Counted from the stretch's first letter, positions 26,138 through 35,374 are shown. The stretch: DNA of 64,000 nt from Frateuria_A sp035943815 (GCF_035943815.1 NZ_DASZBU010000010.1:62001-126000); one strand, 5' to 3'. Program-made: numbers and translations. The notes: a model not told the origin generated them from the letters alone.

Positions 26138-27565
26138 TCAGGTCGTCATGTCCTCGAGCTCCATCCCCTTGGTCTCGCGTACCGCATAGACCACGAACAG
26201 CAGCGAGATCAGCGCGAATGCGGCGTACAGCCCGTAGGCGAAGCTCAGTCCCATTTCCGCCAGCGTCGGGAAGCTGTAGCTGATCAGGAAGTTGGCGATC
26301 CACTGCGCCGCCGCCGCGACCGCGAGCGCCACCGCGCGAATGCGGTTGGGGAACATCTCGCCCAGCAGGACCCACACGACCGGGCCCCAGCTGACGCCGA
26401 AGAACACCACGTAGGCGTTGGCCGCGACCAGCGCGACCATGTTCCATGGTGCCGGCAGGCTTAGCGCCGCGCCGCTGCCGGTGGCCTGCGAGAAACACCA
26501 GGCCATCAGCGCCAGCGTGACGGTCATGCCGGCCGAACCGACCGCCAGCAGCGGCTTCCTGCCGATCCTGTCGACCAAGCCGATCGCCACCAGCGTCACC
26601 AGCACGTTGACGATCGAGGTCACCACGGTGATGGAAAAGGAGTCCGCCTCGCTGAAGCCGACCGAATGCCACAACGCGGAGGAGTAATAGAAAATCACGT
26701 TGATGCCGACGAACTGCTGGAACACCGACAGCAGGATGCCGATCCAGACCACCGGCAGGAGGCCCAGGCGCGGGCCGCGCAGATCGCGCAGGTTCGGGCG
26801 GTATTCGGATTTGAGGCTGCGCTCGATCTCCCCCAGCTTGAAATCCAGCGCCGCCTCGTTGCGCATCGCCAGCACTTCGCGCAACACCACGCGCGCCTCG
26901 GCCAGCCGGCCCTTGGCGACCAGGTGGCGGGGCGATTCGGGAACGCCGAGCACCAGGCCGCCGTAGACCAGCGCCGGGACCACCGCCACCAGGAACATCC
27001 AGCGCCACGCCGCCAACCCGAACCAGAGCGGCTGCGCGGCGCCGCCGGCGGTGCTGGCGAGCCAGGCGTCGCTCATCAGTGCGGCGAAAATGCCCAGCAC
27101 GATGGCCAGCTGCTGCATCGAGCCCAGGCGCCCGCGCACCTGGGCAGGCGACACTTCGGCGATGTAGGTCGGCGCGATCACCGAAGCCATGCCCACGCCG
27201 GTGCCGCCGATCACCCGCCACAGGATCAGGTGCCACATGCCTGACGCCAGCCCCGATCCGATGGCGCTGATCGCCAGCAGCAGGGCGGCCACCTGCATCG
27301 AGCGCACGCGGCCCAGGCGATCGGCCAGCGGGCCGGCATACCAGGCGCCCAGCGCCGAACCGAGCAACGCGCAGGACACCGTGATGCCGATCTGTCCGGC
27401 ATCCAACGCGAAACCGCCGCGGACGGCCTCGACGGCGCCGTTGACGACGGCCGTGTCGAAACCGAACAGGAAACCGCCCAGCGCCGCTGCTGCGGCAATC
27501 AGGACGATCCTCGCGGTCGCCCGTTGTTCGTGCGCCAGGTCGACTGGCGTTTCCCGCGTGTTCAT
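26138..27565 (-). CDS. MFS sugar porter (hexose/proton symporter type)
   Basis: A 475-aa inner-membrane carrier of the sugar porter family with twelve hydrophobic segments. Family signatures: GFLFGFDTAVVNGAV (helix 1), LADRLGRVRSM, PTYIAEVSPAQVRGRLGSMQQ (the PESPR-linked loop), VPESPRHLVAKGR, QQFVGINVIFYYS (helix 7, sugar binding) and LVDRIGRKPLL. It probably imports glucose or a related hexose with protons. It is divergent from the LacI regulator, and the operator at 27632 lies between the two, so control by that regulator is likely. A terminator follows. Confidence 0.92.
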   Translation of the reverse strand: MNTRETPVDLAHEQRATARIVLIAAAAALGGFLFGFDTAVVNGAVEAVRGGFALDAGQIGITVSCALLGSALGAWYAGPLADRLGRVRSMQVAALLLAISAIGSGLASGMWHLILWRVIGGTGVGMASVIAPTYIAEVSPAQVRGRLGSMQQLAIVLGIFAALMSDAWLASTAGGAAQPLWFGLAAWRWMFLVAVVPALVYGGLVLGVPESPRHLVAKGRLAEARVVLREVLAMRNEAALDFKLGEIERSLKSEYRPNLRDLRGPRLGLLPVVWIGILLSVFQQFVGINVIFYYSSALWHSVGFSEADSFSITVVTSIVNVLVTLVAIGLVDRIGRKPLLAVGSAGMTVTLALMAWCFSQATGSGAALSLPAPWNMVALVAANAYVVFFGVSWGPVVWVLLGEMFPNRIRAVALAVAAAAQWIANFLISYSFPTLAEMGLSFAYGLYAAFALISLLFVVYAVRETKGMELEDMTT

Positions 27566-27631
27566 CCGTTCTTCCCCCTAGCCCCGAGGACAGTGCTGCG
27601 AGTCTGGCTGTTGCCGCGGCCGCCGTCCGAC

Positions 27632-27681
27632 TGAATACGTATGCATCAGGCGGCGATACAGCGCGGCTTGCCGATGGTAAT
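27632..27681 (+). promoter_or_regulatory. Palindromic operator and -10-like box upstream of the LacI gene
   Basis: TGAATACGTATGCA at 27632-27645, then 30 bases, then GGTAAT (27676-27681) as a -10-like hexamer. The GTG start of the regulator is 36 bases further on. The site also lies 66 bases upstream of the divergent sugar porter; on that side I see no comparable -10 at the same distance. One of five identical sites in the window. Confidence 0.8.
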
Positions 27682-27717
27682 GTTGCCCGAGCCGGCAGTT
27701 CCAGAGGTTGTACAGAA

Positions 27718-28749
27718 GTGAGCAAGGCCAAAGCGACGTCGATCGACATCGCCCATCTGGCGGGTGTGTCCCAGGCGACGGTGTCGCGTGCGCTGCGTGG
27801 CAGCCCGCTGGTCAGCGAGGAGACCCGCGAGCGCATCCGGGCCGCCGCGGAGCAGCTGCGCTACAAGGTCGACAAGAACGCCTCCAACCTGCGCCTGCAG
27901 CATTCGGGCACGTTGGCGCTGCTGCTGTTCGAGGACCCGACCACCGACGGCTCCAACATCAACCCGTTCTTTCTCTCGATGCTGGGTTCGATCACCCGTG
28001 CCTGCGCGCAGCAGGGCTACGACCTGCTGATTTCCTTCCAGCAGTTCTCCACCGACTGGCATGCCGACTACGCCGACAGCAAGAAGGCCGACGGCATCAT
28101 CCTGCTCGGCTACGGCGATTACCTCGCCTACCTCGACCGGCTGGAGAAGCTGGTGGCGATCGGTACACGGTTCGTGCGCTGGGGTGCGGTGCTGCCCGAC
28201 CAGCCGGGCGTGTCGGTCGGCTGCGACAACTTCAGCGGCGGGCAGGCGGTGGCGCGGCACTTCATCGAACAGGGATGCCGGCGGATCGCCTTCCTGGGCG
28301 ATGCCTCCAGCCACTATCCGGAATTCTTCGAGCGCTACCGCGGCTATGCCGACGCGCTGGCGCAGGCCGGCCTGCCAGCCGATGCGTCGCTGCAAGTCGA
28401 TGCCGAGAGCACGCAGCAGTGCGGTCACGACGCCATGTCGGAACTGATCGCCCGCGGCGCGGCCTTCGACGCTGTATTCGCCGCCAGCGACCTGATCGCC
28501 ATCGGCGCCATGCACGCACTGGCCGAGCACGGCTACAAGGTGCCTACCGACGTGCTGGTGGCCGGTTTCGACGACATCCCGATGGCGAGCTTCGCCAATC
28601 CGCCGCTGACCACCGTGCTGCAGGACACCCGCCGCGCGGGCGAGGTGCTGGTGGAGAACCTGCTGCGCATGATCCGAGATGAGCCGGCGCAGAGCGTGAT
28701 GCTGCCGGTGAAGCTTATGGTGCGGCAGTCCAGCGTGCGGCCCGCATAG
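27718..28749 (+). CDS. LacI-family transcriptional regulator of the starch/maltodextrin locus
   Basis: A 343-aa regulator: N-terminal HTH TSIDIAHLAGVSQATVSRAL with hinge helix near VDKNASNLRLQ, and a periplasmic-binding-protein-like sugar sensor (residues about 65-335) with the typical DLIAIGAMHALAEHGYKVP and GFDDIPMASFANPPLTTV segments. It has no Leu-heptad tetramerisation tail, so it is probably dimeric. The start is GTG at 27718. The palindrome TGAATACGTATGCA occurs upstream of this gene and of four other promoters in the locus and is the likely operator. Its position upstream of -10 boxes suggests activation rather than classical repression; this is inference. The inducer is probably maltose or an oligosaccharide. 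Confidence 0.92.
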   Translation: MSKAKATSIDIAHLAGVSQATVSRALRGSPLVSEETRERIRAAAEQLRYKVDKNASNLRLQHSGTLALLLFEDPTTDGSNINPFFLSMLGSITRACAQQGYDLLISFQQFSTDWHADYADSKKADGIILLGYGDYLAYLDRLEKLVAIGTRFVRWGAVLPDQPGVSVGCDNFSGGQAVARHFIEQGCRRIAFLGDASSHYPEFFERYRGYADALAQAGLPADASLQVDAESTQQCGHDAMSELIARGAAFDAVFAASDLIAIGAMHALAEHGYKVPTDVLVAGFDDIPMASFANPPLTTVLQDTRRAGEVLVENLLRMIRDEPAQSVMLPVKLMVRQSSVRPA

Positions 28750-28801
28750 CCCGGTTCCCCGTGAAAAGCAGGCAGGGGCGAGGGACGGAAGCTCGCGAAA
28801 G

Positions 28802-29809
28802 CTAAGGGCGTGCGGCCGCTGGAAACGCCCAGCGCAGAAACACCGGCAGCATCTTCGCCCACGAGGCCTGCTGGTGGCGTCCGCCGGGCAGCAGGAACAC
28901 GGTCACGTCCGCATCAGCGCCCGCAGTGGAGTAGCCGAGCTGGCGCAGGCCGCGCTGCTGCACGCCGTCGCCGTGGTAGCCGTCCACCAGGTCGCGGAGG
29001 TCGTCGATCACGTCGATGACGCCGTCATGGTCGCGATCATTGGTTTCCTCGGCCGTGCCCGCGGCGAACCAGAACTTCAGACCGTCGCGCTTGGGGCCGC
29101 GGTCGACCATCGCCTGCGGCAGTCGGCTGCGCTGCACCGCCGCCGGGTCGCTGCGATCGCCTGCCAGCCAGAACGACGGCGACATGGCGCCGACCTTGCC
29201 GAATACCTCCGGATACTGCCAGCCCAGGTTGAAGGCGTTGAGTGCGCCGAGCGACCAGCCCATCACTGCGCGCTGGCGGGCATCGGCGCGGGTGCGGTAG
29301 TGCACGTCGACATAAGGCACCAGTGAAGTGGCCACCCAGGACGAATAGTCCGCGGCCTTCAGGCCGATCGGGCCGATCACCGAGCCGCCGACCACGCTCT
29401 GTCCGCGCTTGCGGTCGGACAGCCCGTAGCCGCTCGCTCGGTCGTGCAGCATGTCGACGGCAACCACGATGACCGGCTCGATCGCATGCTCTGCATAAAG
29501 GTCTGCCAGCGTCGCCTGCAGCCCCACCGCCTGCATATCCTGGCCGTCGTTGGCGTACAGCACGGGATAGCGGGCGGACGAATGTGCGTAGTCCGGCGGC
29601 AGGTAGACGGTTACGTGGATGCGCTCGGGCGCAAAGGCCGCGGCGTCCAGTTCGAGTTTCTGCACCTGCGCATGCAGCGTGCAAGGAAACAGCAGCAAGC
29701 AGGCAAGCCACCCGAGGGCAGGGGGCCGCGTGGGGCGGGCCTGGATCCGCCATGCATGACCCGGTGGAAGGCGGTGGGCTGAAGCCCACCCGAAGAGACG
29801 CTCAATCAT
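28802..29809 (-). CDS. Exported esterase-like alpha/beta hydrolase of the starch locus
   Basis: A 335-aa alpha/beta hydrolase of the putative-esterase (enterochelin esterase-like) family. IHVTVYLPPDYAHSSARYPV opens the domain, YANDGQDMQ is typical, the nucleophile elbow is GWSLGA, and GGRHQQASW carries a candidate catalytic His. Its ATG overlaps the amylase stop by 8 bases, so it is last in the operon 35228-28802. The hydrophobic export signal (GWLACLLLFPCTLHAQ) sits about 30 residues from this start, behind a stretch that contains a perfect hairpin, so the true start is uncertain. Substrate unknown; removal of acyl groups from sugars is a guess from context. Confidence 0.78.
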   Translation of the reverse strand: MIERLFGWASAHRLPPGHAWRIQARPTRPPALGWLACLLLFPCTLHAQVQKLELDAAAFAPERIHVTVYLPPDYAHSSARYPVLYANDGQDMQAVGLQATLADLYAEHAIEPVIVVAVDMLHDRASGYGLSDRKRGQSVVGGSVIGPIGLKAADYSSWVATSLVPYVDVHYRTRADARQRAVMGWSLGALNAFNLGWQYPEVFGKVGAMSPSFWLAGDRSDPAAVQRSRLPQAMVDRGPKRDGLKFWFAAGTAEETNDRDHDGVIDVIDDLRDLVDGYHGDGVQQRGLRQLGYSTAGADADVTVFLLPGGRHQQASWAKMLPVFLRWAFPAAARP

Positions 29810-31484
29810 CCGGGTGGCTCTTGTCGCGCATCAGGCGGGTGAGCTCGGCGACGAGGTCGGCGCGGGTGGCCGGCGCGTCGAGCAGGTAGACGGCCACGTC
29901 GTGCGGCGCCACGCTGGCATCCAGCGTGCCGCCGTCCGCCACGTCGATCGCCTTGCCGCCGAGCGCCGCCTGCCAATGGCCTGGTTGCAGGTAGTTCGCC
30001 ACGCGGAACCGCGCCGGCTGGCCGCCCTTGTTGAGCAGCACCAGCGCGATCTGGTGCATGCCATCTTTCTGGTAGACGCGGTAGAACGCCGCCTGGTCGC
30101 CGGCCATGTGCTCGACGAGCATCAGCCCCCGCTGCAGGGCCGGCGTGCGTTCTCGCAGGATGGCAATGCGCTTGAGCTGGCGATAGATCGGGCTCTTGCC
30201 GGCCGCCTCGATGCGTGCCTGGCCGTAGTAGTTGCGGTTGCCCTCGTGCTCGGCGCGACCGCGTTCGAAGCCGGTCTCCGAGCCGTAGTAGATCGCCGGT
30301 ATGCCGCGCGCGGTGAAAAGCCAGTTGTCGGCGTCGATGAAGCCCGCGTCGCTGGCGTCCATGCGTGCCATGTCGTGATTGTCGTAGAAGGTGACCAGCT
30401 CGTAGGGATTGGCGTACGGCCCGTTCGTTAGATACAGCTTCGAGAGCAGCTGCCCGTAATCGCTGCCCGGGTGCTCGAACACCACCTTGATCGCCTGCTG
30501 CTGCGGGAAGTCGAGCAGGCTGATGCCGCCATTCTTCTTCCATGTGTACTGGCCGATGTCGTCGGGGCTGTAGTCGAACGCCTCGCCATACATGAAGAAG
30601 CCGGGGTGCTTTGCACGGATGCGTGCGGAGAACTGGCGCCAGAATCTCGTCGACATGTGATTGATGGTGTCGATGCGGAAGGCGTCCGCGCCCTGGCCGA
30701 TCCATTGGAGGTACGCGCCGGTGAAATAGTCCAGCACCGCCGGATTGAACTCGTCGTTGTTGGACAGCTGGGCCAGGTCCTCATAGGCGTGGTAGAAGCG
30801 GTGCAGCGGATTGTGGCGTGGGTCCAGCCGCCACGGCGGCAGATTCTGCTCGTCGGCGACGAGCTTGCCCGCCCCGTCGAAGATCTGCCCGAACTGCGGC
30901 TGGCGCACCGGCATGCTGAAGGCTGGCGAGCCATGGTTGAGCACGATGTCCTGCACCACTTTCAGGCCCGCCGCGTGCATCCCCGCGGTGAACTGCGCGT
31001 AGTCCAGGTCCTTGCTCGGCAGGTGCTCATCGACCTTGTAGAAATTGACGCCCCAGTAGCCGTGGAAGCCGGTCTTGCCGCGGTCGGTGAACTTCGAGCC
31101 CCAGCGCACCGGGTCGCCGCCGGTGAAGGCTTCGTCCGGGTTGTCCACGATCGGCGTGATCCATACCGCGCCGAAGCCCATCCCGCGGATGTAGGCGGCG
31201 TTCTCCAGCACGCCCTTGAAATCGCCGCCCAGGTAGCCGATGTTCGCGCTCTCGCCCTTGGGCGCGCCCGGCACGGGGATGTCGAAGGTGCGATGCGCGC
31301 CGCCCTGGTCGCGCTGGTCGTTGGAAGGGTCGCCGTTGACGAAGCGGTCGGTCAGCACGAAGTAGATGGCGTTGGAGGCGAACGGCACTTCCGTGCCGTA
31401 GAACTCGCGCGGCGCGTCGTCCGCAAGGGCGGTGCCCAGGCCGAGGGCCAATACCAGGCAGGCTGTGCCGCTCTTGAGCTTCAT
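29802..31484 (-). CDS. Exported GH13 alpha-amylase
   Basis: A 560-aa secreted or periplasmic enzyme: signal peptide ending LGLGTALA, then a GH13 barrel with the four conserved regions DIVLNHG, ADAFRIDTINH (nucleophile Asp), FMYGEAFDYS (acid/base Glu) and TFYDNHD, and a C-terminal beta domain. The LGGDFKGVLENAAYIRGMGF segment is typical of bacterial exported amylases acting on maltodextrins. The ATG at 31484 has AGGA six bases upstream. It lies 34 bases after the MFS gene and overlaps the esterase gene, in the third position of the 35228-28802 operon. Confidence 0.92.
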   Translation of the reverse strand: MKLKSGTACLVLALGLGTALADDAPREFYGTEVPFASNAIYFVLTDRFVNGDPSNDQRDQGGAHRTFDIPVPGAPKGESANIGYLGGDFKGVLENAAYIRGMGFGAVWITPIVDNPDEAFTGGDPVRWGSKFTDRGKTGFHGYWGVNFYKVDEHLPSKDLDYAQFTAGMHAAGLKVVQDIVLNHGSPAFSMPVRQPQFGQIFDGAGKLVADEQNLPPWRLDPRHNPLHRFYHAYEDLAQLSNNDEFNPAVLDYFTGAYLQWIGQGADAFRIDTINHMSTRFWRQFSARIRAKHPGFFMYGEAFDYSPDDIGQYTWKKNGGISLLDFPQQQAIKVVFEHPGSDYGQLLSKLYLTNGPYANPYELVTFYDNHDMARMDASDAGFIDADNWLFTARGIPAIYYGSETGFERGRAEHEGNRNYYGQARIEAAGKSPIYRQLKRIAILRERTPALQRGLMLVEHMAGDQAAFYRVYQKDGMHQIALVLLNKGGQPARFRVANYLQPGHWQAALGGKAIDVADGGTLDASVAPHDVAVYLLDAPATRADLVAELTRLMRDKSHPDD

Positions 31485-31518
31485 GTCGTGTCCTTGGAAG
31501 GGGTGTTCGGCGTGCGGC

Positions 31519-33003
31519 CTACGCGATCCGCAGCGCAAGCGCCGCTTCGGGCTCGCGCACGCGCAGGGTGCATAGGCCGGCGACCACCAGGCTGGCCCCG
31601 CCCAGCGCCAGCGCCCAGATCGGCTGGCCGTGGAAGAAGACCTTAAGCAGCAATCCCAGCACGCTGGCGGCCAGCAGCTGCGGAATCACGATGAAGAAAT
31701 TGAAGATGCCCATGTACACGCCCATCTTCGCCGTGGGCAGGTTGTCTGACAGCATCGCGTAAGGCAGCGAGAGGATCGAGGCCCAGGCGAAGCCCACCCC
31801 GACCATCGAGGCGACCAGCCAGCGCGCGTCGCGCAGCACTACGAAGGACAGCAGGCCAGCGCCGCCCAGCAAAAGGTTCACCAGATGGCTGATGCGCAGG
31901 CCCCAGCGGCGCACCATCCACGGGACCAGCACGGCTGCCGGTACCGCAACTCCGTTGTACACGGCGAACAGCACGCCAGCCCAGTTGGCGCCCTCGTTGT
32001 AGGCTGCACTGGCCGTGTCGGTGCTGCCAAAGAAGCTCTGTGCCACTCCCTGGGTGGTGTAGATCCACATGGCGAACAGCGCGAACCAGGAAAAGAACTG
32101 CACCCATGCCAGGCGGCGCATTGGCGCGGGCATGGCGTAGAGGTCGCTCATCACCTGCTGCGCCATCCCGTGGCCGCGCGCTAGCGCGAGCCAGGCGAAC
32201 AACAGGCCGAACACCACAAGGCCGCCGGCGAGCAGGTAGAGCTCCTTCTGCAGCCCGAAGTGGCCGATTGCCACCAGCAGCGCCACACCCAGCGCCAGCA
32301 ACAGTGCGCCGGGGCGCCAGGCTTGCGAGGCGTCCGCCGGCGTCTCGGCCGGCGCCTCGTCGGCCTGCTCGTGCAACTGCTGCGGTGGGTACTCGGGGCT
32401 GGTGACGATGGTCCACAGTACGGCACCCAGAAGCACCACGCCGCCGGCGTAGAAGGCGTACTTCACCGTATCGGGTACGCCCCCGCTCGGCGCCACGTTG
32501 GCGACGCCAAGCCGGGCCAGCAGCCAGGGCAGGGCGGAGGCGACCACCGCTCCGATGCCTATGAAGAAGCTCTGCATGGCGTAGCCGAGAGGCCGCTGGC
32601 GCGGCGGCAACTGGTCCCCTACGAAGGCGCGAAACGGCTCCATCGATACGTTGATCGATGCGTCCATGATCCATAGCAGCCCGGCCGCAACCCACAGCGC
32701 GGGCGCGTTGGGCATCCACAGCAGCGCCAGCGTGGTCAGCGCCGCACCGGCCAGAAAGTAAGGCCGGCGGCGGCCCAGCCGGTTCCAGGTGTGGTCCGAC
32801 AGGTGGCCGATGATCGGCTGCACGATCAGTCCGGTCAGCGGCGCGGCGATCCACAGGACTGGGATGTCCGCCACGTCCGCGCCCAGGGTCTGGAATATGC
32901 GGCTGACGTTGGCGTTCTGCAGGGCGAAGCCGAACTGGATGCCAAGAAAGCCGAAGCACATGTTCCAGATCTGCCAGAAGGACAGGGCGGGTTTGTTGCT
33001 CAT
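31519..33003 (-). CDS. MFS oligosaccharide transporter (GPH/sucrose-carrier-like, probable maltose carrier)
   Basis: A 494-aa inner-membrane protein with about twelve hydrophobic segments. SFWQIWNMCFGFLGIQFGFA, the LWIAAPLTGLIVQPIIGHLSD block and the loop TWNRLGRRRPYFLAGA are characteristic of the GPH/SUT-like branch of MFS that carries maltose and sucrose in this group. The ATG at 33003 directly opens the first helix. It sits between the six-hairpin glycosidase and the amylase, so import of periplasmic maltose or maltodextrins is the likely role. It differs from the other carrier (26138), which looks like a hexose porter. Confidence 0.88.
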   Translation of the reverse strand: MSNKPALSFWQIWNMCFGFLGIQFGFALQNANVSRIFQTLGADVADIPVLWIAAPLTGLIVQPIIGHLSDHTWNRLGRRRPYFLAGAALTTLALLWMPNAPALWVAAGLLWIMDASINVSMEPFRAFVGDQLPPRQRPLGYAMQSFFIGIGAVVASALPWLLARLGVANVAPSGGVPDTVKYAFYAGGVVLLGAVLWTIVTSPEYPPQQLHEQADEAPAETPADASQAWRPGALLLALGVALLVAIGHFGLQKELYLLAGGLVVFGLLFAWLALARGHGMAQQVMSDLYAMPAPMRRLAWVQFFSWFALFAMWIYTTQGVAQSFFGSTDTASAAYNEGANWAGVLFAVYNGVAVPAAVLVPWMVRRWGLRISHLVNLLLGGAGLLSFVVLRDARWLVASMVGVGFAWASILSLPYAMLSDNLPTAKMGVYMGIFNFFIVIPQLLAASVLGLLLKVFFHGQPIWALALGGASLVVAGLCTLRVREPEAALALRIA

Positions 33004-33062
33004 CCGGGGTTTCCGTCGGTGGTTGGATGCTGCGGGAGTGCGCCCCCAAGGGCGGGTATCGC

Positions 33063-35228
33063 TCAAAGGGGTGCGATCAGCAGCGCGCCGACGTCCGCCT
33101 CGTTGAGAGCCCCGGCCTCACCGCCCGCGCCGCCGGTGTAGTGGGCGTTGTGCCGCAGGTAGCTCATGTTGAATCCGTCGCGGAGGCTGAACCTGCAGTG
33201 CCGGCCTGCCTCCGCGGTGAAGTCGACCCAGGTGGAACGCTGGTGGCCATCGCTGTGCGGCATAACCAAAGGCCGCCGCTGCGGAGCGCCGTCGCCGCAA
33301 TCGACCACCAACCACTTCACCGCGGCAGTGATGCCGGTGTTGATCGGCCCATGCCGGTTGGCGTACTCGAGCGTGGCGCGATAGCTGCCATTGGCCGGCG
33401 CCGTCCATTGGCGGGGCCACACACCGGCGACCTGTTCCATGTCGCCCTTGCACACTTCAGGGCTGGGCAACGACTCGATGCCGTGGTCGTCGACTTGCGT
33501 CACGCGAATGCACTGGAGCGCCGCGGTGCGCGCCAGCGTCGCGATGCCCTCGATCGTCCCATGCCGGCGGCCGTTGACGTAGAGCACGCCCGCGCCCGGG
33601 CTTCGCACGCGCCAATGGTTGCCATCGGCATCCACCGTCGGCGCGGCCGGAGTGGCTGGCGCGTACAGCGGTGCGTCGGTGCGCAGCGGGGGCTCCGGCA
33701 CGGTGACGACCTTGAGCGTCACCACGGTATGTTCGCCTTGCTGCTGCGTGGTGCCGGCGATTAGCAGGTTGCCGTCCAGCGAGGCCGGGCGGCGCAGTGT
33801 GATGCGGCGATCATGCAACTGCAGGTCGATGTGGTCGGTCTCGCCGAACAGCATCGGCACCAGCACTACCGGCAGTTTCGGCTCGATCCGTCCGTCGTTG
33901 GTGATGCCGAACACGCCCTCGATCGCCACGTCGAGCAATCCCGCCACCGACCACAGCTGCCGCGGCGAATTGACCACCGGGCCGCTCAGCGGGCCGTCCT
34001 GTACGTGGACGGCCTGGGACAGCAGTTCGTAGTTCTCCATGTCGGAGCCGGCGAGCGCGGCTCCACGGATGACCGAGCGGATCTCGTGGGCGATGCGCGC
34101 CGGATCGTTGACCGCCCGTGCCGCCCGCATCGCGTAGGCGCTGACGAACGGCCAGATCGCGCGGTTGTGGTAGATCGGCTGGTCGGCGCGTTCGGGCCAG
34201 ATCACCGGGCTGCCGGCGGGCCAGGTGGGGTAGCTGGCCAGCGCCTGGCGGGCGCGCTGGGGATCGGCCACACTGCTGGTAATCGCCAGTGAGGTGCCGA
34301 GCAGGTCGTAGGCTTCCACCGGCAGGCCGTCGCCGCCGATGTAGCTCATGTAGAGTCCGCGATCGGCGCGCCAGAAGTGCGTGTTGATCGCCGCCTTCAG
34401 CGCCGCTGCCTGCGTACGGTAAGCGGCTGCGTGCGGGTCGCCACGCTTGTCCGCCAGCCCGGCGGCCAGTTGCAACGCCTGGTAATGAAGGACGTTAGTG
34501 GACAGAGCGAAGGACTGCGCGATGAACCGCACGTTGTCGGCGGTCCACGCCGGGTAGGTCTGCTGGCGCCAGTCCAGGAACGAGGTCTCGCCACGGTAGA
34601 GCCCGAGCGCCGGGTCGAAGGCGTATTGCCGGTCCTGTGCCAGCGTGTCGTCCAGCGCCCGGCGCACCCTGGCTGCAAAGCCGGGGTCGTCCAGAAGATG
34701 CCTTGCGCCGAGGAACCACACGATGCGGTCGGTGCTGACTGGCCAGCTGCCGCCCGAACCGGTGTCCTGCATCACGTAGAGGCCCTGCGGCGCGGATGGC
34801 GTGCGCACGTCGGACAGCTTGAACTCGAGGCCATTGCGCGAGCGCGCGGCGTCGAAGCGCCACAGCCCCAGGTCGATCGCATAGGCCAGGTCGCGCGTCC
34901 ACACGTAGGGCCACTTCTCGCCGGTCTCGAAGCAGTGGCAGGGAATCGGCTGTCCGTGGTCGAAGGCGTCGTCGCGGATGGCGGTGACCGAGTCCTGCGC
35001 CAGGTCGTCCTGGGCCATCGCGAACAGGCCGTCGAACAGAGTGCTCGCGGTGTCGGTGTGCAGCGGCTGGGGCTGGATCACGCGCTTGCCGAACGGCGAG
35101 GCCAACGTCCAGGCGCCATGCGCATCGCGGCTCATGCCCACGTGCACGCCCTGCCAGTCCAGGCCATCGCGCCAGGGCGGGACGGCCGAGCCGGAGACCA
35201 TCGCCGCGGTCAGCAGCAGGCTAAGCAT
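33063..35228 (-). CDS. Six-hairpin ((alpha/alpha)6) glycosidase-like protein, exported
   Basis: A 721-aa protein with an (alpha/alpha)6-type barrel in its first two thirds: FETGEKWPYVWTRDLAYAID, DRIVWFLGARHLLDDPGF, RGETSFLDWRQQTYPAWTAD, IWPERADQPIYHNRAIWPF and NSPRQLWSVAGLLDVAIEGV. A beta-rich C-terminal part follows. It recalls GH15/GH63-like glucosidases, but I cannot fix the family. The N-terminus MLSLLLTAAMVSGSA is hydrophobic but lacks a positive charge, and its ATG has no ribosome binding site. A strong AGGAG instead serves an ATG at 35253 in another frame. It is first in the operon behind the operator at 35327. Confidence 0.78.
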   Translation of the reverse strand: MLSLLLTAAMVSGSAVPPWRDGLDWQGVHVGMSRDAHGAWTLASPFGKRVIQPQPLHTDTASTLFDGLFAMAQDDLAQDSVTAIRDDAFDHGQPIPCHCFETGEKWPYVWTRDLAYAIDLGLWRFDAARSRNGLEFKLSDVRTPSAPQGLYVMQDTGSGGSWPVSTDRIVWFLGARHLLDDPGFAARVRRALDDTLAQDRQYAFDPALGLYRGETSFLDWRQQTYPAWTADNVRFIAQSFALSTNVLHYQALQLAAGLADKRGDPHAAAYRTQAAALKAAINTHFWRADRGLYMSYIGGDGLPVEAYDLLGTSLAITSSVADPQRARQALASYPTWPAGSPVIWPERADQPIYHNRAIWPFVSAYAMRAARAVNDPARIAHEIRSVIRGAALAGSDMENYELLSQAVHVQDGPLSGPVVNSPRQLWSVAGLLDVAIEGVFGITNDGRIEPKLPVVLVPMLFGETDHIDLQLHDRRITLRRPASLDGNLLIAGTTQQQGEHTVVTLKVVTVPEPPLRTDAPLYAPATPAAPTVDADGNHWRVRSPGAGVLYVNGRRHGTIEGIATLARTAALQCIRVTQVDDHGIESLPSPEVCKGDMEQVAGVWPRQWTAPANGSYRATLEYANRHGPINTGITAAVKWLVVDCGDGAPQRRPLVMPHSDGHQRSTWVDFTAEAGRHCRFSLRDGFNMSYLRHNAHYTGGAGGEAGALNEADVGALLIAPL

Positions 35229-35253
35229 GAGACGAGGCGGGCAGTTGGATCAT
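35221..35253 (-). other. Ten-codon leader frame overlapping the start of the six-hairpin glycosidase
   Basis: ATG at 35253 with AGGAG eight bases upstream encodes MIQLPASSHA and stops at TAG 35223-35221, overlapping the ATG of the glycosidase (35228-35226) by eight bases. It is either a translated leader that delivers ribosomes to the gene, or the remnant of the true N-terminus after a one-base frameshift (real or a sequence error). Confidence 0.5.
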
Positions 35254-35291
35254 CCGGCGGCTCCTTGGGCGGCGCTACGGTGGGCTGCGTC

Positions 35292-35340
35292 ATGGTAGGT
35301 AGCGTCGCAGTGCAGCAACCAGCGGTTGCATACGTATTCA
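35292..35340 (-). promoter_or_regulatory. Operator and -10-like box of the six-hairpin glycosidase operon
   Basis: On the minus strand TGAATACGTATGCA (35340-35327), 29 bases, then TACCAT (35297-35292). The hexamer lies about 40 bases upstream of the leader ATG at 35253. No good -35 box is visible, which fits dependence on an activator. Confidence 0.78.
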
Positions 35341-35374
35341 TTAGGCGCTGTTGCTCCCCTCTCCGTGGCGCAGA

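Noticed and set aside
33063..35228. Assignment to GH15 glucoamylase
   Set aside because: The barrel pattern fits the (alpha/alpha)6 superfamily, but I could not find the GH15 catalytic Glu motifs with confidence, so the family is left open.
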